NCBI GenBank assembly: GCA_018897395.1
Contig: JAHIKV010000030.1
Location: 1-13,759, forward strand
From: Planctomycetota bacterium
GTDB taxonomy: Bacteria; Planctomycetota; Planctomycetia; Pirellulales; Thermoguttaceae
Length of the DNA stretch: 13,759 nucleotides
Direction: 5' to 3'
Shown here: positions 11,355 through 13,759 of the stretch, piece after piece
Layout of the letters: each line of letters begins with the position of its first letter
How positions within the stretch are numbered: the first letter of the stretch is position 1
Program-made: the position numbers and the translations under genes
Notes under the pieces: generated by a model
Seen by the model: only the letters and a program-made list of their open reading frames with translations
Database searches by the model: none
What the model was told of the DNA's origin: nothing

Positions 11355-11385
11355 GTTGGGGCGGCAGTACAACTGCCGCCCCAAC
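11355..11385. repeat. Family B palindrome, single merged copy
   Basis: GTTGGGGCGGCAGT and ACTGCCGCCCCAAC are perfect 14-bp inverted arms around ACA. The copy lies 18 nt past the stop codon of the leftward TadG-like gene. No T-tract follows on the minus strand, so it is not a standard terminator. Confidence 0.85.
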
Positions 11386-11403
11386 CAGTTTCCACTTGGC
11401 GTT

Positions 11404-13104
11404 CTACTGCACCAACCGCAGTTTGGGATTGGTGATGATTTTCTCGAAGATGTCTTTTAGAACGGCCTCGTAGGCGGCCGGATCGGCGGTGCCGCGGGGG
11501 CTTTCGCCGTCCGTGTTGGCGGTGGCGCCCATGCGGGCCATGCGGTCCATGAAGTCGTAATCGCAGCCCCCCCCGACGCCCGCCGCATAGAGGTTCCAGT
11601 TCTCGCCCTGCACGATCGAGGTCTGCATCAGGGCGGCGTTTTGGGGATAACTGCCGCTGCTGTAAAAATTGTCGCTGGGATATTCGGCCTTGTACGTGTT
11701 GATCGCTGTGGACGAACTCTCGTAGAGGTTCGGCCTCCCGTCGGTCAGGAGCACGACGATCTTGTTCGTCCTTTCCCGCCCCAGTCCGCCTTGGCTTTGC
11801 GGCTTGATGTGGCTCTTCGCCAGGTTCAGTCCCGCTTCGGTGCCGGTGCTGGCGCCGTAATTGCTGCACGCCTGGAGCCGCGTGCAGGCCGTCATTGCGC
11901 TGTAGAAATCGCTGGTCAGGGACTGTTCGATCTTGGGGCTGGTGTTGTTGATCTTGTCGAACGTGATGATCGAGACCTGATCCCGCTGATCCACGTTGGA
12001 TATATTTGCATTGCGGCTCTGGATTACCTGCATGGCGGCGATCAGTGCGCGGCGGCAGGAGTGGGTGGGCATCTCCCGAGGCGGAAACTGGAACGATTGC
12101 CCCTCAACCGACTCGGTATGTTTCGGGCAATCGGGACTTTCGAGCGACAGCGGCGTGTAGGTCGATCCGTCGGGCCGCCTCTCCCGCCCGTTGTCCATCA
12201 TGAACGTAACGTAGCTTTTATAGCCCAACTTCGACCGATACGAGTCGATAAAGCTCTTCCAATAGCTGTAATTGACGTCGGCGTTCGGCACGGGGACGGC
12301 GGCGGGCATCAGCCCCGAGTCCGCTATCTGCACCTCCATCACCCACGCATAAGCCTTCCACGTCTTGTCGGGATCGTTATTCCCCGTTACTCGATACCGC
12401 GAATCGATCGACGGTTCTCGCAACGGGCCCTTGTTCTCCGTGAGGTGGTAAACCCAGTTACTAGTATTACTGATCTCCAGCGGTTGACCTGCATACTGCG
12501 AATTGCCGGGGTACGTCCCGAAACCGAAGTCGTCGTAAACCTGCTGAATCAGGGTGCTGTTGGCGCTAGATATACTCGGGTTGGTGTCGTAGCTCATCGA
12601 TCCGGAGAGGTCCACGACGAAAGCGATGTCGCGGGGGTTGACCGTGGCGACGGCCGAAGCCTGCTGGGCCAGCGACGAGAGCCCGAAAAGACGGCCGAAG
12701 AACAGCGCCGTTTCGCCGCCGCTGTCGGCGCTGGTGCGGACCGTCACTTTGACGGCGGTTCCCAACTGTCCCGACGGCAAGGGGATGAAGGTATTGGCGC
12801 CGGCGTCCCAACTGCCGAACTCGACGTCGCCGGCGTTCAGTTGAACGTGTCTTCCCGCGACCATGTTGGCGTCGGCGAACTCTTGAGCGGTCTGGACCAT
12901 CTCGGCTTGCGACCGGCCCGAACTGCCCGCGGCGGCCAGCGCCGCGGCGTCGGCCGCCGTCTGAAGCTGCGTGCGGACCACGCCGATGTATCCGATGTCC
13001 ACCGCAAAGGCGATGAATCCCAGCAGCATTACGAGCGTGATGGCGGCCAAGACCGCCATCACGCCGCGGCGTCGTATATTCGGTTTCGATCTTGAACGTT
13101 TCAT
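11404..13104 (-). CDS. TadG-like membrane-anchored VWA-domain protein
   Basis: This is a 566-residue protein. Residues 10-45 (RRRGVMAVLAAITLVMLLGF then IAFAVDIGYIGVVR) form a single membrane segment after a positive start. Residues 46-60 (TQLQTAADAAALAAAGS) complete the TadE/TadG-like 'Flp pilus-assembly' N-domain. A beta-rich region (about 85-155) leads into a von Willebrand A domain with IAFVVDLSGSMS, MIDAS residues Asp165, Ser167 and Ser169, then a conserved Thr near GASTGTEAGL (418-426) and KIVVLLTDGRPN (448-459, Asp455). About 180 residues, including YWKSFIDSYRSKLGYKSYVT, lie between the first and second MIDAS parts and look like an insertion within the domain. TadG proteins belong to tight-adherence pilus loci, but no tad genes are in view, so a solitary surface or cell-envelope role is equally possible. 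The start ATG at 13104 lacks a strong ribosome site. Confidence 0.88.
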   Translation of the reverse strand: MKRSRSKPNIRRRGVMAVLAAITLVMLLGFIAFAVDIGYIGVVRTQLQTAADAAALAAAGSSGRSQAEMVQTAQEFADANMVAGRHVQLNAGDVEFGSWDAGANTFIPLPSGQLGTAVKVTVRTSADSGGETALFFGRLFGLSSLAQQASAVATVNPRDIAFVVDLSGSMSYDTNPSISSANSTLIQQVYDDFGFGTYPGNSQYAGQPLEISNTSNWVYHLTENKGPLREPSIDSRYRVTGNNDPDKTWKAYAWVMEVQIADSGLMPAAVPVPNADVNYSYWKSFIDSYRSKLGYKSYVTFMMDNGRERRPDGSTYTPLSLESPDCPKHTESVEGQSFQFPPREMPTHSCRRALIAAMQVIQSRNANISNVDQRDQVSIITFDKINNTSPKIEQSLTSDFYSAMTACTRLQACSNYGASTGTEAGLNLAKSHIKPQSQGGLGRERTNKIVVLLTDGRPNLYESSSTAINTYKAEYPSDNFYSSGSYPQNAALMQTSIVQGENWNLYAAGVGGGCDYDFMDRMARMGATANTDGESPRGTADPAAYEAVLKDIFEKIITNPKLRLVQ

Positions 13105-13548
13105 GGCGGATCTCGCAGATTGATGTTGGCAACCCCGGCGGGCAAGCCGTTGGACAGCGTCCTATACCACTGTCGTGAATGGCCGACGGACCGCGTCCGC
13201 CATTGCACTTTTTCACTTCGGTCCCATAACAAACCTCGCGAGCGCCGAGACGTTCGCCTTTTCCCGCGGCCCTGTTGGGCGGGACCATCGGCTTCGGCGG
13301 CCTGGCATGCTCCTTGCGGAGTCCCATGGCTTTGCGTCCCGACCTCGCGATCGGTTTGCCTTTTCGGCGTCGGCCAGTCCCGCATTTTTCACCGGAACGG
13401 ACCTATTCCCATCCATAAATTCTCTAGGTCGGAATCGGGGCCTTGTCAAACCGCGAAGACCCCGGCGGTGGCATTGCCCCACCTGCCTGGCAAAGCGTTG
13501 CCGTTGATAACGATCTTATGGGTGGAAGACCCCCAACCCGGGTGAATT
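13105..13548. other. 444-bp upstream region of the TadG-like gene, no gene seen
   Basis: Several overlapping frames exist on both strands but none has a recognisable domain, ribosome site or convincing composition. It should contain the promoter of the leftward TadG-like gene; no box pair was convincing. A weak ACCCGGGTGAATTA at 13536-13549 resembles part of the family A left hairpin. Confidence 0.5.
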
Positions 13549-13577
13549 ATTTAGCCCCGGGTGAATACACCCGGGGC
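13549..13577. repeat. Left half of a family A repeat (copy 3)
   Basis: ATTTAGCC followed by CCCCGGGTG-AATA-CACCCGGGG matches the left half of the other two copies. The right half (CCGCCGTG hairpin and GGGCTAAAT) is absent; a different inverted repeat begins 8 nt later. Confidence 0.8.
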
Positions 13578-13584
13578 GTTCACA

Positions 13585-13664
13585 GGGGACTGTCCCAATT
13601 TTCGCGGCGTGAGGGACATTGCCAGGCGAATTGACTTGACCGCCGCGAAAATGGGACTGTCCCC
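13585..13664. repeat. Large inverted repeat, GGGGACTGTCCC type (family D, unit 1)
   Basis: The left arm GGGGACTGTCCC then AATTTTCGCGGCG is matched in inverted form by CGCCGCGAAAAT then GGGACTGTCCCC, with few mismatches over about 24 bp. GGGACTGTCCC is itself nearly palindromic. The centre contains TGAGGGACATTGCC. REP-type repeats with this head are known near RAYT (REP-associated tyrosine transposase) genes; from memory. Confidence 0.78.
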
Positions 13665-13679
13665 CTGGCGCCGCGGGAA

Positions 13680-13754
13680 GGGGACAGGTCCATGTTTTCG
13701 GCCAACGGTTCGTCGGCAAAATGCGTTTTTTCGCCGAAAAATGGACCAGTCCCC
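13680..13754. repeat. Large inverted repeat, GGGGACAGGTCC type (family D, unit 2)
   Basis: The left arm GGGGACAGGTCCAT then GTTTTCGGC and the right arm GCCGAAAAATGGAC then CAGTCCCC are inverted copies with few mismatches. It is related to the unit at 13585-13664, with GGTCCAT in place of TCCCAAT. The window ends 5 nt later, so a longer array or a transposase gene may follow. Confidence 0.75.
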
Positions 13755-13759
13755 GGCCG

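Larger units (their letters stand above)
10942..11403. other. 462-bp intergenic region: repeats and a gene remnant
   Basis: No complete gene. It contains an 18-bp tandem duplication, a full family A repeat, the 5' remnant of a radical SAM gene, a GGGGGCT-type double hairpin and a family B palindrome. Both flanking genes end into this region, so termination is expected, but no hairpin with a following T-tract is evident. Confidence 0.7.

Noticed and set aside
11641..13095. 484-codon plus-strand frame opposite the TadG-like gene
   Set aside because: Long antisense frames are expected in GC-rich DNA; it lacks a ribosome site and any domain, while the minus strand encodes a clear TadG/VWA protein.
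13175..13507. 110-codon plus-strand frame upstream of the TadG-like gene
   Set aside because: No domain, no ribosome site and arginine-rich composition typical of a chance frame in GC-rich DNA; overlapping frames exist on the other strand.

Overview
The window looks like part of a planctomycete chromosome, probably from the Pirellulales or a relative. This is inferred from GC-rich coding DNA, gene content (a planctomycete-style TadG/VWA surface protein, a TlpA-like redoxin, RibBA) and a dense load of short palindromic repeats between genes. No taxonomic search was possible.

Left end (1-1071): a HEPN-like gene, cut by the window edge, runs leftward and is divergent from a parDE toxin-antitoxin pair. 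Each side has a good sigma70-type promoter. The first ~480 bases are more AT-rich than the rest, which suggests acquired DNA.

1217-3883, rightward: a two-hairpin repeat sits just ahead of ribBA (bifunctional riboflavin biosynthesis enzyme). It is followed by a FabZ/FabA-type hotdog protein and a 4'-phosphopantetheinyl transferase only 9 nt apart. Both of the last two act on acyl-carrier-protein chemistry.

3906-9276, leftward: a surface-polysaccharide set. In transcription order it is an ABC-2 permease (Wzm-like), its ATPase (Wzt-like), a GT4-type glycosyltransferase, a WecA/TagO-type polyprenyl-phosphate sugar-1-phosphate transferase, a GT2 glycosyltransferase and tRNA-Leu(CAG). The WecA-like enzyme would load the first sugar phosphate onto the lipid carrier, the two transferases would extend it, and the ABC pair would export it. 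Both longer spacers in this set, and the GT4 gene itself, carry a composite repeat: arrays of 7-bp units, purine-rich on the left and pyrimidine-rich on the right, around a central inverted repeat. Inside the GT4 gene this element is in frame and adds about 34 residues.

9277-9828: no gene; a perfect 33-bp hairpin, a 35-bp direct repeat pair, a nested terminator-like hairpin and a candidate promoter for the next gene. 9829-10941: an exported TlpA/thioredoxin-like protein. 10942-11403: repeats plus the first 48 codons of a B12-binding radical SAM gene, cut off exactly where a repeat begins.

11404-13104, leftward: a 566-residue TadG-like membrane-anchored protein with a von Willebrand factor A domain. 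13105-13759: no convincing gene; the last 200 bases hold a half copy of the two-hairpin repeat and two large inverted repeats of the REP type.

The main novelty candidate is the composite heptamer-array element (three instances within 3 kb, one inside a coding frame). The truncated radical SAM gene and the HEPN gene next to parDE follow.
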